Shown here one piece after another: positions 1 through 6,562 of a DNA stretch of 7,185 bases. Position 1 is the first letter of the stretch, and every line of letters begins with the position of its first letter. The stretch is from Terrimesophilobacter sp036833635 (GTDB lineage Bacteria; Actinomycetota; Actinomycetes; Actinomycetales; Microbacteriaceae): NCBI GenBank assembly GCA_036833635.1, contig DAITPJ010000096.1:1-7185 (forward strand), read 5' to 3'. The position numbers and the translations under genes were made by a program. Below the pieces are notes generated by a model. The model worked only from the letters and a program-made list of their open reading frames with translations. It did not search any database and was not told the origin of the DNA.

Positions 1-1512
1 TTCGCGTTCCGGCAGGAGTTCCACAAGGACGTCGTCATCGACCTCGTCTGCTACCGCCGCCGCGGTCACAACGAGGGCGACGACCCGTCGATGACCCAGC
101 CCCTCATGTACAACCTCATCGAGGCCAAGCGCAGCGTCCGCACCCTCTACGCCGAGGCCCTCGTCGGCCGCGGCGACATCACCCAGGAGGAGTACGAGGC
201 GGCGCACGCCGACTTCCAGGACCGGCTCGAACGCGCCTTCGCCGAGACCCACGCGGCCCAGACCGGCTCGATGCCCATCATCGTGCAGGACGGCAACCCC
301 GTCTCCGACCTCGAGCGCCCTGGCTCCCAGCAGGATGACGCGTCCGGTGAACCGGAGTCGACGGGCGTCGACGCGAGCGTCATCGCCGCGATCGGCGACG
401 CGCATGCGAACCCGCCCACGGGGTTCACGGTGCACCAGAAGCTCCAGACGCTCCTGCAGAAGCGCGTCGACATGAGTCACAACGGCAACATCGACTGGGC
501 GTTCGCCGAGTTGCTCGCACTTGGCTCCGTACTCCTCGAGGGCACCCCGGTGCGCATGGCCGGCCAGGACACGCGTCGCGGCACGTTCGTGCAGCGCCAC
601 TCCGTGCTGCACGACCGGGTCAACGGCCAGGAGTGGCTGCCGCTCGCGAACCTCTCCGAAACGCAGGCACGGTTCTGGATCTACGACTCGCTCCTGAGCG
701 AGTATGCGGCGATGGGCTACGAGTACGGCTACTCGGTCGAACGGGCCGACGCGCTCGTGCTGTGGGAGGCCCAGTTCGGGGACTTCGCCAATGGCGCCCA
801 GACGATCGTGGACCAGTTCATCTCGAGCGCAGAGCAGAAGTGGGGCCAGCGTTCGAGCGTCGTGCTGCTGCTCCCCCACGGCTACGAGGGCCAGGGGCCC
901 GATCACTCCTCTGCGCGCATCGAGCGCTACCTGCAGCTGTGTGCAGAGAACAACATGACCGTCGCGCGCCCGTCGACGCCCGCGTCGTACTTCCACCTCC
1001 TGCGCCGCCAGGCCTACGCTCGTCCGCGTCGCCCGCTGGTCGTCTTCACCCCGAAGTCGATGCTGCGCCTGCGCGGTGCGACGAGTGAGGTCGCCGACTT
1101 CACATCGGGACGGTTCGAGCCGGTCATCGATGACGCGACCGTCACCGACCGGTCGACCGTCAAGCGCGTGCTTCTGCACTCGGGCAAGCTGCACTACGAC
1201 CTCCTCGCCGAGCGTGACAAGCGCGACATCAAGGACATCGCCCTCGTCCGCGTCGAGCAGTACTACCCGTTGCCGCTGCGCGAACTCGTCTCGGTCATCG
1301 GCCAGTACCCGGATGCCGAGCTCGTCTGGGTCCAGGAGGAGCCGGAGAACCAGGGCGCCTGGCCGTTCATCTGCCTCGAGCTGCTGCGCCTGAACAAGCG
1401 GCCGGTGTCGGTGGTCTCTCGCCCGGCCTCCGCATCGCCGGCGACGGGGTCGAGCAAGCGCAGTGCCCAGGAGCAGGCGGACATCATCGAACGGGCGCTG
1501 ACCGTCTCGTAG
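1..1512 (+). CDS. kgd: 2-oxoglutarate dehydrogenase/decarboxylase E1 component, C-terminal part (5' end outside window)
   Basis: This thiamine-diphosphate enzyme decarboxylates 2-oxoglutarate in the TCA cycle and passes the succinyl unit to the E2 function. The frame is open from base 1 to the TAG at 1510-1512, giving 503 residues with the start outside the window. Residues 22-30 (GHNEGDDPS) belong to the end of the cofactor-binding domain and are typical of E1 2-oxoglutarate dehydrogenases. A variable, polar linker follows at about 90-125. The transketolase-type pyrimidine-binding domain then carries GQDTRRGTFVQRH (188-200) and the active-site loop HGYEGQGPDHSSAR (293-306). The last ~150 residues match the 2-oxoglutarate dehydrogenase E1 C-terminal domain. 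In actinobacteria this E1 is normally fused to an E2-like N-terminal domain (Kgd, about 1,200-1,270 residues). That half is not visible, so a stand-alone SucA cannot be excluded, but the family is certain. The 3' flank runs into the assembly gap, so its terminator is unseen. Confidence 0.96.
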   Translation, partial: FAFRQEFHKDVVIDLVCYRRRGHNEGDDPSMTQPLMYNLIEAKRSVRTLYAEALVGRGDITQEEYEAAHADFQDRLERAFAETHAAQTGSMPIIVQDGNPVSDLERPGSQQDDASGEPESTGVDASVIAAIGDAHANPPTGFTVHQKLQTLLQKRVDMSHNGNIDWAFAELLALGSVLLEGTPVRMAGQDTRRGTFVQRHSVLHDRVNGQEWLPLANLSETQARFWIYDSLLSEYAAMGYEYGYSVERADALVLWEAQFGDFANGAQTIVDQFISSAEQKWGQRSSVVLLLPHGYEGQGPDHSSARIERYLQLCAENNMTVARPSTPASYFHLLRRQAYARPRRPLVVFTPKSMLRLRGATSEVADFTSGRFEPVIDDATVTDRSTVKRVLLHSGKLHYDLLAERDKRDIKDIALVRVEQYYPLPLRELVSVIGQYPDAELVWVQEEPENQGAWPFICLELLRLNKRPVSVVSRPASASPATGSSKRSAQEQADIIERALTVS

Positions 1513-1521
1513 GTGCGCGCT

Positions 1522-1621
1522 NNNNNNNNNNNNNNNNNNNNNNNNNNNNNNNNNNNNNNNNNNNNNNNNNNNNNNNNNNNNNNNNNNNNNNNNNNNNNNN
1601 NNNNNNNNNNNNNNNNNNNNN
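1522..1621. other. Assembly gap (100 Ns)
   Basis: Exactly 100 undetermined bases. A run of this length is the usual placeholder for a scaffold gap of unknown size, so the true distance may differ. It falls between the 3' ends of two convergent genes, where a strong bidirectional hairpin terminator would be expected. The gap removes the end of the MarR gene, and reading frames that cross it are artefacts. Confidence 0.98.
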
Positions 1622-2093
1622 CGGATGCCGCGGCGGGTTCGTCGGAGAGCATGGCGGTCGAGATCTCCGTGAGCTGTTCGACCTGCTCGGGCGTGAGCCG
1701 GTCGAAGAGGGCGTCGACGACGGTCGTGACGTGGTCGGGTGCGGCGTCGACGACGACGCGCATCCCGTCGTCGGTAAGACATGCCCACGTGACACGGCCG
1801 TCGGCGGGGTCGGCATCCTTGCGAATCCACCCGAGGTCGACGAGTTTCCGGATGGCGTGCGAGAGCCGACTCGGCGAGGACGACAGAAGTTCGGCGAGAT
1901 CCGTCATCCGCATTCCCCGCTCGGGCGCTTCCGAGAGCATCGCGAGGATCATGTAGTACGCGTGCGGCATCCCCGACTTCTGCTGGAGGTCCCGATCGAG
2001 CCGCTGCTGCAGGCGCGCCGTCGCCGCGAGGTAGGCGCGCCAGGCCCGCTGCTCATCGTCGTTGAGCCAACGAAACGGTTCGGATGTGGGCAT
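1622..2093 (-). CDS. MarR-family winged helix-turn-helix regulator, 3' end lost in assembly gap
   Basis: A dimeric one-component DNA-binding repressor of the MarR family; its ligand is unknown. The visible 157 residues start at ATG 2093-2091 and are nearly a full MarR length (about 145-170). Only a few C-terminal residues should be missing. The codon entering the gap begins with G, so it cannot be a stop. The N-terminal helix (about 12-38) is the usual dimerisation helix. The winged helix-turn-helix lies at about 60-108: MTDLAELLSSSPSRLSHAI (63-81) covers the turn and recognition helix, followed by the wing DPADGR (95-100). The only cysteine is C105, just after the wing. The N-terminal peroxide-sensing cysteine of OhrR-type members is absent, so small-molecule sensing is more likely than OhrR-type thiol sensing (inference). 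It is divergent from an NAD(P)-binding oxidoreductase and shares operator-like repeats with it, so it probably represses both genes. No Shine-Dalgarno is visible; a -10-like TAAGCT ends 6 nt before the ATG, pointing to a leaderless mRNA. Confidence 0.9.
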
Positions 2094-2099
2094 GTGCTC

Positions 2100-2127
2100 A
2101 GCTTAGCAAATTTAGTTGAACATTCAA
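2100..2127 (-). promoter_or_regulatory. Predicted leaderless promoter of the MarR gene
   Basis: On the minus strand, TTGAAT (2127-2122) and TAAGCT (2105-2100, TANNNT type) are 16 bp apart. Six bases separate the hexamer from the ATG at 2093, so transcription would begin at or next to the start codon. No purine-rich ribosome-binding site precedes the ATG. The -35 lies inside O1, which suggests autoregulation. Confidence 0.5.
2116..2127. promoter_or_regulatory. Operator-like inverted repeat O1 (TTGAA-CA-TTCAA)
   Basis: Perfect 5-bp arms TTGAA/TTCAA around a CA spacer. The same 12 bp recur at 2153-2164. The site lies between a MarR gene and a divergent oxidoreductase gene, and it covers the proposed -35 hexamer of both promoters (TTGAAC on plus, TTGAAT on minus). 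Short inverted repeats of this kind overlapping promoter elements are typical MarR-family targets. That this MarR protein is the binder is inference. Confidence 0.72.
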
Positions 2128-2144
2128 GAGAGTTCCGCTACGGT
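2116..2144 (+). promoter_or_regulatory. Predicted promoter of the oxidoreductase gene
   Basis: The -35-like TTGAAC (2116-2121) is separated by exactly 17 bp from a -10-like TACGGT (2139-2144). The start of transcription would fall near 2151, at the edge of O2, giving a leader of about 34 nt before the ATG at 2185. This is read from sequence only. The -10 match is moderate, as is common in high-GC actinobacteria. Confidence 0.5.
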
Positions 2145-2152
2145 AGAGGTAC

Positions 2153-2164
2153 TTGAACATTCAA
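2153..2164. promoter_or_regulatory. Operator-like inverted repeat O2 (second copy of TTGAA-CA-TTCAA)
   Basis: Identical 12-bp copy of O1, 37 bp away centre to centre. It sits at the predicted transcription start of the oxidoreductase gene, where a bound protein would block initiation. With flanks, O1 (AG on its left) and O2 (CT on its right) form inverted copies of AGTTGAAnnTTCAAG, so the whole control region has approximate two-fold symmetry. Confidence 0.72.
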
Positions 2165-2170
2165 CTATTT

Positions 2171-2180
2171 GGGAGCAGGA
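2171..2180 (+). promoter_or_regulatory. Ribosome binding site deciding the oxidoreductase start
   Basis: GGGAG (2171-2175) lies 9 nt before ATG 2185, with AGGA (2177-2180) after it. This supports ATG 2185 over the in-frame TTG at 2116, which sits in O1 and upstream of the predicted transcription start. The Rossmann strand also begins only a few residues after the ATG. Confidence 0.65.
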
Positions 2181-2184
2181 CAGA

Positions 2185-2814
2185 ATGAGTTCGAACACCA
2201 TCAGCATCGTCGGGGCAGGAAACGTCGCACGCGGCATCGCCACGCGCGCACTCGCGGCGGGCTACGACGTCGAGATCCTCGTGCGCAACGAGGAGCAGGG
2301 CAGGACTCTTGCTGGCGAGCTCGGCGGTAACGTGAGCGTCGCAGACCTCGGACCCGTCGCCGCGGGTGACATCGTCGCCCTTGCCGTGCCGTGGTCGGCT
2401 GTGCCCGAGATCGTCACGGCGTTCGGCGGTTTCGCCGGCAAGATCATCATCGACGCCACGAACCCGCTCAACGCCGAATTCACCGGACTCGCCACCGAGG
2501 CCGACACGTCCGGCGCCGAGGAGATCGCGAAGCTCGCGCCGCAGGCGACGATCGTCAAGGCCTTCAACACCATCTTCGCGAGCAATGTCATCGCAGGCGA
2601 CAAGAACGGCGAGGCGCTTGACCTGCTCGTTGCGGCGGATGACGCGGACGCGAAGGCCGCGGTTCTCGCGTTCGGCGAGAAGGCCGGTTTCCGCGTGATC
2701 GACACGGGCGCGCTCTCGCAGGCCCGCACCATGGAGGCCCTCGCCTGGCTGCACATGCAGCTTCAGTTCACGCGCGGTACGAACTTCGCCTCCGCAATCC
2801 AGCTCGTCGACTAG
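2185..2814 (+). CDS. NAD(P)-binding F420H2:NADP+ oxidoreductase-like protein
   Basis: A 209-residue, probably cytoplasmic, single Rossmann-domain protein of the F420_oxidored/NADP-reductase superfamily, which also includes the reductase domain of STEAP proteins. The dinucleotide motif is GAGNVA (10-15). R34, at the end of the second strand, is placed to contact the NADP 2'-phosphate. DATNPL (90-95) and KAFNT (125-129) are conserved signatures of this family, and the length is typical for it. Members transfer hydride between NADP(H) and either F420 or another acceptor. The substrate here cannot be read from sequence, so I give no symbol. It is divergently paired with a MarR regulator and probably induced when that regulator releases O1/O2, which suggests a role in handling a reactive or toxic small molecule (inference). 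Its TAG stop overlaps the stop of the convergent HNH gene. Confidence 0.9.
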   Translation: MSSNTISIVGAGNVARGIATRALAAGYDVEILVRNEEQGRTLAGELGGNVSVADLGPVAAGDIVALAVPWSAVPEIVTAFGGFAGKIIIDATNPLNAEFTGLATEADTSGAEEIAKLAPQATIVKAFNTIFASNVIAGDKNGEALDLLVAADDADAKAAVLAFGEKAGFRVIDTGALSQARTMEALAWLHMQLQFTRGTNFASAIQLVD

Positions 2815-4286
2815 CCGCTTCGCCTGACGGCCTCCGCCTGTCGTCGTACTCGGTGGAGGTCGTGCAGGGCGGTCGATTTCGAGGGCAGGGGGATGGGCTC
2901 CTGCCCTGGGTCGATATCCGGTGGCGGGATCAGCCAGTACCGGGACTCCCGCCGCACGATGGTCCAGTGATTGTTGTGCAGGAGCATGTGGTGATGGCGG
3001 CAGAGGAGCACTCCGTCACAGAGATCGGTTTTTCCGCCGCTGGCCCAAGGGTTGATGTGATGGGCTTCGGTCCAGTTCGGCGATCGATCGCAGCCCGGCC
3101 ATAGGCATCCGCCGTCCCGGGCGGCCAGGGCCACCTTCTGCCGCCCGGTGAAGAGGCGCTCCTCCCGCCCCAGGGCGACCACATCGTCCGTCTCGGTGAA
3201 CCGAATCGGCAGGATCCCGCCCTCGCAGGCGATCCGCTTCACGCTGTCGATCGAGATCGGGATGTCTGTTCCCTCTATGCGCCCCGCTCCCGTCCCCGTC
3301 GCGATTGCATCCTCGGTGACCAGGACTCGGACAGCCGGGGTGCGCGAGCCGACAATGCGGGGCGTCTCGGCGTGGTCGGTGGCAATCCCGAGTCGCAGGA
3401 GTCCGGTGATGGCGTCGTGGAGGTACTGGTCATTGCTTCGAGGGTCGTCCAGCACGCTCTGCGCCCACACCTGGGCGTCCGGGTCCACGAAACGCGGCCC
3501 TCCGCGCCTCGGTGAGAGCAGGTTGTCGAAGAGGTCGTCCAGGAGCGCGGCCGTCTCGAGGTCGGGATCGAGGGTGAACCGCGACAACCCGTTGGGACGC
3601 TTCGTGCGGCGGAATGCCCGCTGGTCGTAGATCTGCTGTTCCCGTACCGCGATCCCGTCCAGGTCGAGCTCATCGCGGAGTTGACGCGCCAGCTTGAAGA
3701 CGCGGTCCGCGTCGAGCCCGGCGGACTCCTCCAGCAGCCTGGCGACGGCGCCGGCAAGGCTCTCGGCGGTGACGCCGACTCCCTGCTCGTCGACGGCGGG
3801 CTCACCGAGTCCGGATTTGATGGATCGGGCGGCCTCCACCGTCAGGGCTCCGGCGGTCACGGCCGCGCCGACGGCGGTCAGCCACGGCTCGCGCACGGTG
3901 AAGCCTTCCGGAACCTCGCCGGTTGCCGGGTCGACGGCGTCGTCGATCATAGCCTCATGCACGAGGGTTCCCACCGCGACGAGAGTGGAGGCGTCCCGCG
4001 CCGTGGACCCTGTGGCACTCTGCACCAGCTTCTCCGCGCTCTGGAAGCCCTCCCGCTGTGCCAGACCGGAGTACCCCAGATCCCGACGCGACCGGAACGC
4101 GACTTCGCCGGCGAAGACGGATGAGCGGGCGTCGATGACCCGCCGGAGATCGGCGAGACCGCGCTGAGTCTCCAGCAATGCATGGTCGTCCAGACCCTTC
4201 ACGCTCCCGAGGTCGTCCGGGATCGCGGCGACCGCAACTCGCACGGCCTCGAGGGCTGTGGCGAAGATAGCTACGGAACTGGGCAT
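2811..4286 (-). CDS. DUF222 and HNH endonuclease domain protein (13E12 repeat family)
   Basis: A 491-residue protein with the two-part layout of the actinobacterial 13E12/REP13E12 family: an N-terminal, mainly helical DUF222 region (about 30-350) and a C-terminal HNH nuclease domain (about 380-440). HNH features are C394-x4-C399, the HH pair at 409-410 followed by INPW, a GG at 417-418, C429 with HHH at 431-433, and H437. The cysteines and the later histidines look like zinc ligands, and H410 the catalytic base. The position often occupied by Asn before the second cysteine is Asp here (D424), so activity is likely but not certain. There is no signal peptide or membrane segment. The biological role of this family is poorly defined, and its members are commonly multicopy in actinobacterial genomes. 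The start ATG (4286-4284) has only a weak GATGGA upstream; two nearby upstream ATGs are out of frame. It lies 94 bp downstream of the sensor kinase gene on the same strand. Confidence 0.92.
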   Translation of the reverse strand: MPSSVAIFATALEAVRVAVAAIPDDLGSVKGLDDHALLETQRGLADLRRVIDARSSVFAGEVAFRSRRDLGYSGLAQREGFQSAEKLVQSATGSTARDASTLVAVGTLVHEAMIDDAVDPATGEVPEGFTVREPWLTAVGAAVTAGALTVEAARSIKSGLGEPAVDEQGVGVTAESLAGAVARLLEESAGLDADRVFKLARQLRDELDLDGIAVREQQIYDQRAFRRTKRPNGLSRFTLDPDLETAALLDDLFDNLLSPRRGGPRFVDPDAQVWAQSVLDDPRSNDQYLHDAITGLLRLGIATDHAETPRIVGSRTPAVRVLVTEDAIATGTGAGRIEGTDIPISIDSVKRIACEGGILPIRFTETDDVVALGREERLFTGRQKVALAARDGGCLWPGCDRSPNWTEAHHINPWASGGKTDLCDGVLLCRHHHMLLHNNHWTIVRRESRYWLIPPPDIDPGQEPIPLPSKSTALHDLHRVRRQAEAVRRSG

Positions 4287-4380
4287 GAATCCATCATGTC
4301 AGATTCGAAGATAAGAGGGAAGGGGAAAGCTCGAATCTTGGGACAACTCGTTCCCCAGGGACCTGTGGAGGAGTAGTGCC
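4287..4380. promoter_or_regulatory. Intergenic region before the HNH gene with a weak promoter candidate
   Basis: The 94 bp between the sensor kinase stop and the HNH start are less GC-rich than their surroundings. On the minus strand a -10-like TATCTT (4313-4308) follows a poor -35-like TTCGAG (4335-4330) at 16 bp. An 8-bp inverted repeat AGATTCGA (4301-4308)/TCGAATCT (4331-4338) brackets this spacer. No convincing hairpin plus U-tract terminator for the kinase gene is visible, so read-through into the HNH gene is possible. Confidence 0.3.
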
Positions 4381-5817
4381 TCAGGGAGCGGCAGCGGGAA
4401 TGGCGTCAACCGGCAGGGTCAGCGAGAACCGTGTGCTTCCCGGCTTGCTCTCGACCCCGATGCTCCCACCGTGGGCCTCCGCGATCGCGCGCGTGATCGC
4501 GAGGCCGAGGCCTGTGCTCCCGGCCGCCCGGGAGCGCGAGCCGTCTCCCCGTACGAAACGCTCGAACAAGTTCGGCAGAAGATCGACCGGGATGCCGGGG
4601 CCATCATCCGCGACCGTCAGGACGAGGGTGTCCCCGTCACGCCGCAACGCCGTGGTCACGACCGTGCCCTCCGGCGTGTGGACCCGAGCGTTGGCCAGGA
4701 GGTTCGCGACCGCCTGCTGGAGCCGCGAGGCGTCCCCCACCGCGCTCGTCGCACCCTCATCTACCTCGAGCAGCCACTCGTGGCCCAGTGCGCTCGCGCG
4801 CGCATCGGCGACGGCGTCGCCTACGAGAGCGGCGAGATCGACCGGCTCCGGCAGCAACTCCGAGCCCTCGTCGAGCCGCGCGAGCAGAAGTAGCTCCTCG
4901 ACGAGCGCTGTCATCCGGATCGATTCGGATTCGATACGCGAGAGCGCCGTCGTGATGTCCTCCGGGAGCTTGTGCCCGCTGCGACGCGTGAGCTCGGAGT
5001 AGCCACGGATCGAGGCGAGCGGCGTCCTCAGCTCGTGGCTGGCATCCGCGACGAACTGACGCACCTTGTTCTCGCTCGCCTGCCGGGCGGTGAGCGCCGA
5101 CGCGACGTGCTCGAGCAGGCGGTTGAGCGCCGCTCCCACTCGGCCGACCTCCGTTTCGGAGTCGGTGTCGGCATCCGGAACCCGCTCGGCGAGCGCCACA
5201 TCTCCCCTGTCGAGAGTCAGCTCGGAGACCCGTGTCGCGGTCTCGGCCACCCCGGAGAGCGGCCGAAGGGCGAGCCGAACGAAAAGGGTGCCCGCAACCG
5301 CGGCGATGGCAAGACCGGCCAGGGCGACGACCCCGACGATCGCGGTGAGCTGCAGTGTTGTCGCGTCGACCTCGCGCATGGGCAGGCCGACGATGAGCTC
5401 GTCGCCGAAGATGGTCCTGGCGGTCACGACCCGGTACGACCCGAGGCTCCCGCCGAGCTGCACGGTCGTGGGTCCTGACGACTCGAGCGCAAGGAGCACC
5501 CGTTGTTGCCCGTTGCTCAGCGCCCGCAGGTTCGCTGCCTCATCGAAGTACTGCGGCGCGAGGATCACGCCATCGTGCACGACGAGACCGAGCGTGCCCG
5601 CGCCCTGGGCGTCGCCAACGCCGGGCGCCGTGGTCGGGTCCGAGCCCTGCCCTGGAGGCAGGAAGGTCTCGACCCGATGCAGGGCGCTGTTGAGCTGCTG
5701 GTCGAGCCGTGCAGTGAGCGCCTGTCGCAGCACGGCGACGCTCACGGTGCCGATGATGATGCTCAGGAGCGCGAGGAGCAGCATGATCCCGACGACGAGC
5801 TTCCTGCGCAGGGTCAC
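4381..5817 (-). CDS. Membrane sensor histidine kinase of the two-component system
   Basis: A 478-residue HisKA-type sensor kinase. Topology is typical: transmembrane helix 1 at about 7-30, an extracellular sensor region of about 125 residues, transmembrane helix 2 at about 157-182, then HAMP at about 178-240. The H-box SHELRTPLASIRGY (260-273) contains the phosphoacceptor H261. The ATP-binding domain has N-box NLLANARVHTP (372-382), G1 DDGPGI (404-409) and G2 STGLGLA (434-440). All catalytic motifs are intact. The sensor region matches no ligand-binding fold I can name, so the signal is unknown. The start is GTG 5817-5815, overlapping the regulator's TGA (GTGA); no separate ribosome-binding site is visible, so translational coupling is likely. 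It resembles actinobacterial TrcS-like kinases, but no orthology is claimed. Confidence 0.95.
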   Translation of the reverse strand: MTLRRKLVVGIMLLLALLSIIIGTVSVAVLRQALTARLDQQLNSALHRVETFLPPGQGSDPTTAPGVGDAQGAGTLGLVVHDGVILAPQYFDEAANLRALSNGQQRVLLALESSGPTTVQLGGSLGSYRVVTARTIFGDELIVGLPMREVDATTLQLTAIVGVVALAGLAIAAVAGTLFVRLALRPLSGVAETATRVSELTLDRGDVALAERVPDADTDSETEVGRVGAALNRLLEHVASALTARQASENKVRQFVADASHELRTPLASIRGYSELTRRSGHKLPEDITTALSRIESESIRMTALVEELLLLARLDEGSELLPEPVDLAALVGDAVADARASALGHEWLLEVDEGATSAVGDASRLQQAVANLLANARVHTPEGTVVTTALRRDGDTLVLTVADDGPGIPVDLLPNLFERFVRGDGSRSRAAGSTGLGLAITRAIAEAHGGSIGVESKPGSTRFSLTLPVDAIPAAAP

Positions 5818-6551
5818 GGGGTGACCGGCCGGATGGCGTAGCCGACCCCGCGCACCGTGTGGATCATGGGCGGCCCGAGGGTGTCGATCTTCCTGCGCAG
5901 GTAGGAGATGTAGAGCTCGACGATGCTCGAGCGGCCTGCGAAATCGTAGCTCCAGACGTGGTCGAGGATCTGCGCCTTGCTCCGCACGCTCCGCGGGTTG
6001 CGCATGAGGTAGCGCAGGAGCTCGAACTCGGTCGCGGTCAGGTCGATCGGCACATCTCCCCGGTGCACCTCGTAGCTCTCCTCATTGAGCACGAGATCGC
6101 CGACGCGCACCTCTGGATCCTCGGTCGCGGTCGCGACGAGCGCACTGCGGCGAAGAAGTCCGCGCAGTCGGGCGACGACCTCCTCGAGACTGAACGGCTT
6201 CGTCACGTAATCGTCTCCGCTCGCCGTGAGGCCCGCAACCCGGTCGCGCACGGCATCCTTCGCACTGAGAAACAGCACAGGTCCTGCATAGCCGTGGGCA
6301 CGCAGCCTGCGCAGCACCTCGAGCCCGTCGATGTCGGGGAGCATGACGTCGAGCACGACGATGTCGGGCCGAAATTCGCGCCGAAGCGAGATCGCCCGGT
6401 GGCCGAGGCCGGCGGAGGCGACCTCCCACCCTTCGTAGCGCAGCGCCATCGAGAGGAGGTCGGCAAGCGATTCCTCATCGTCGACGACAAGGGCACGGAT
6501 GCGCGCACCGTCAGTGCGCACGAGCGCCGGCGGGCGTCGAAGATCGGTCAC
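5814..6551 (-). CDS. OmpR/PhoB-family response regulator
   Basis: A 245-residue DNA-binding response regulator, partner of the adjoining sensor kinase. The receiver domain (about 18-132) has the acidic pair D24/D25, phosphoacceptor D68 in VVLDVMLPDIDG, switch S96 and K118 in TKPF. A short linker leads to the OmpR-type winged helix at about 147-242, with TATEFELLRYL (172-182) and the terminal hairpin HTVRGVGYAIRP (231-242). All phosphorylation residues are present. Overall it resembles actinobacterial TrcR-like regulators (family similarity, not orthology). The GTG at 6551-6549 is the furthest upstream usable start but has no good Shine-Dalgarno. A GTG at codon 11 (6521) would also leave the receiver intact, so the N-terminus is uncertain. 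The gene follows the anti-sigma gene by 44 bp and overlaps the kinase gene by 4 bp. Confidence 0.95.
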   Translation of the reverse strand: MTDLRRPPALVRTDGARIRALVVDDEESLADLLSMALRYEGWEVASAGLGHRAISLRREFRPDIVVLDVMLPDIDGLEVLRRLRAHGYAGPVLFLSAKDAVRDRVAGLTASGDDYVTKPFSLEEVVARLRGLLRRSALVATATEDPEVRVGDLVLNEESYEVHRGDVPIDLTATEFELLRYLMRNPRSVRSKAQILDHVWSYDFAGRSSIVELYISYLRRKIDTLGPPMIHTVRGVGYAIRPVTP

Positions 6552-6562
6552 CCTGCAGTTCT

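Noticed and set aside
1263..2093. A 276-residue minus-strand reading frame spanning the N gap, apparently joining the MarR gene to sequence antisense to kgd.
   Set aside because: The frame only stays open because Ns are read as unknown residues. The part beyond the gap is antisense to the well-conserved kgd C-terminus, and the MarR domain is essentially complete before the gap.
2100..2140. Possible SigR-type promoter (GGAA ... GTT) on the minus strand upstream of the MarR gene.
   Set aside because: A GGAAC and a GTT are present but only about 10 bp apart, against about 18 in the SigR/SigH consensus, and the GTT is part of the operator repeat.
2116..2184. In-frame TTG at 2116 as the start of the oxidoreductase, adding 23 residues.
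   Set aside because: It lies in the operator/-35 region upstream of the predicted transcription start, has no ribosome-binding site, and the extra residues precede the Rossmann fold. ATG 2185 has GGGAG at good spacing.
2811..4286. HNH gene as evidence of a mobile intron, intein or insertion element.
   Set aside because: There are no flanking terminal repeats, target duplications or reverse-transcriptase or splicing motifs. The DUF222 plus HNH layout is a known stand-alone family, and the gene ends flush with its neighbour.
4336..4370. Hairpin-like sequence (GGGACAACTCGTTCCC) downstream of the kinase gene as an intrinsic terminator.
   Set aside because: Pairing is limited to about 3 + 3 bp with a bulge and a 2-nt loop, and no U-tract follows directly, so a terminator cannot be supported.
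5066..5824. A 252-residue plus-strand open frame opposite the sensor kinase, rich in Ser, Arg and Thr.
   Set aside because: Its composition is typical of a shifted frame on a GC-rich gene. The complete kinase on the minus strand explains this sequence.
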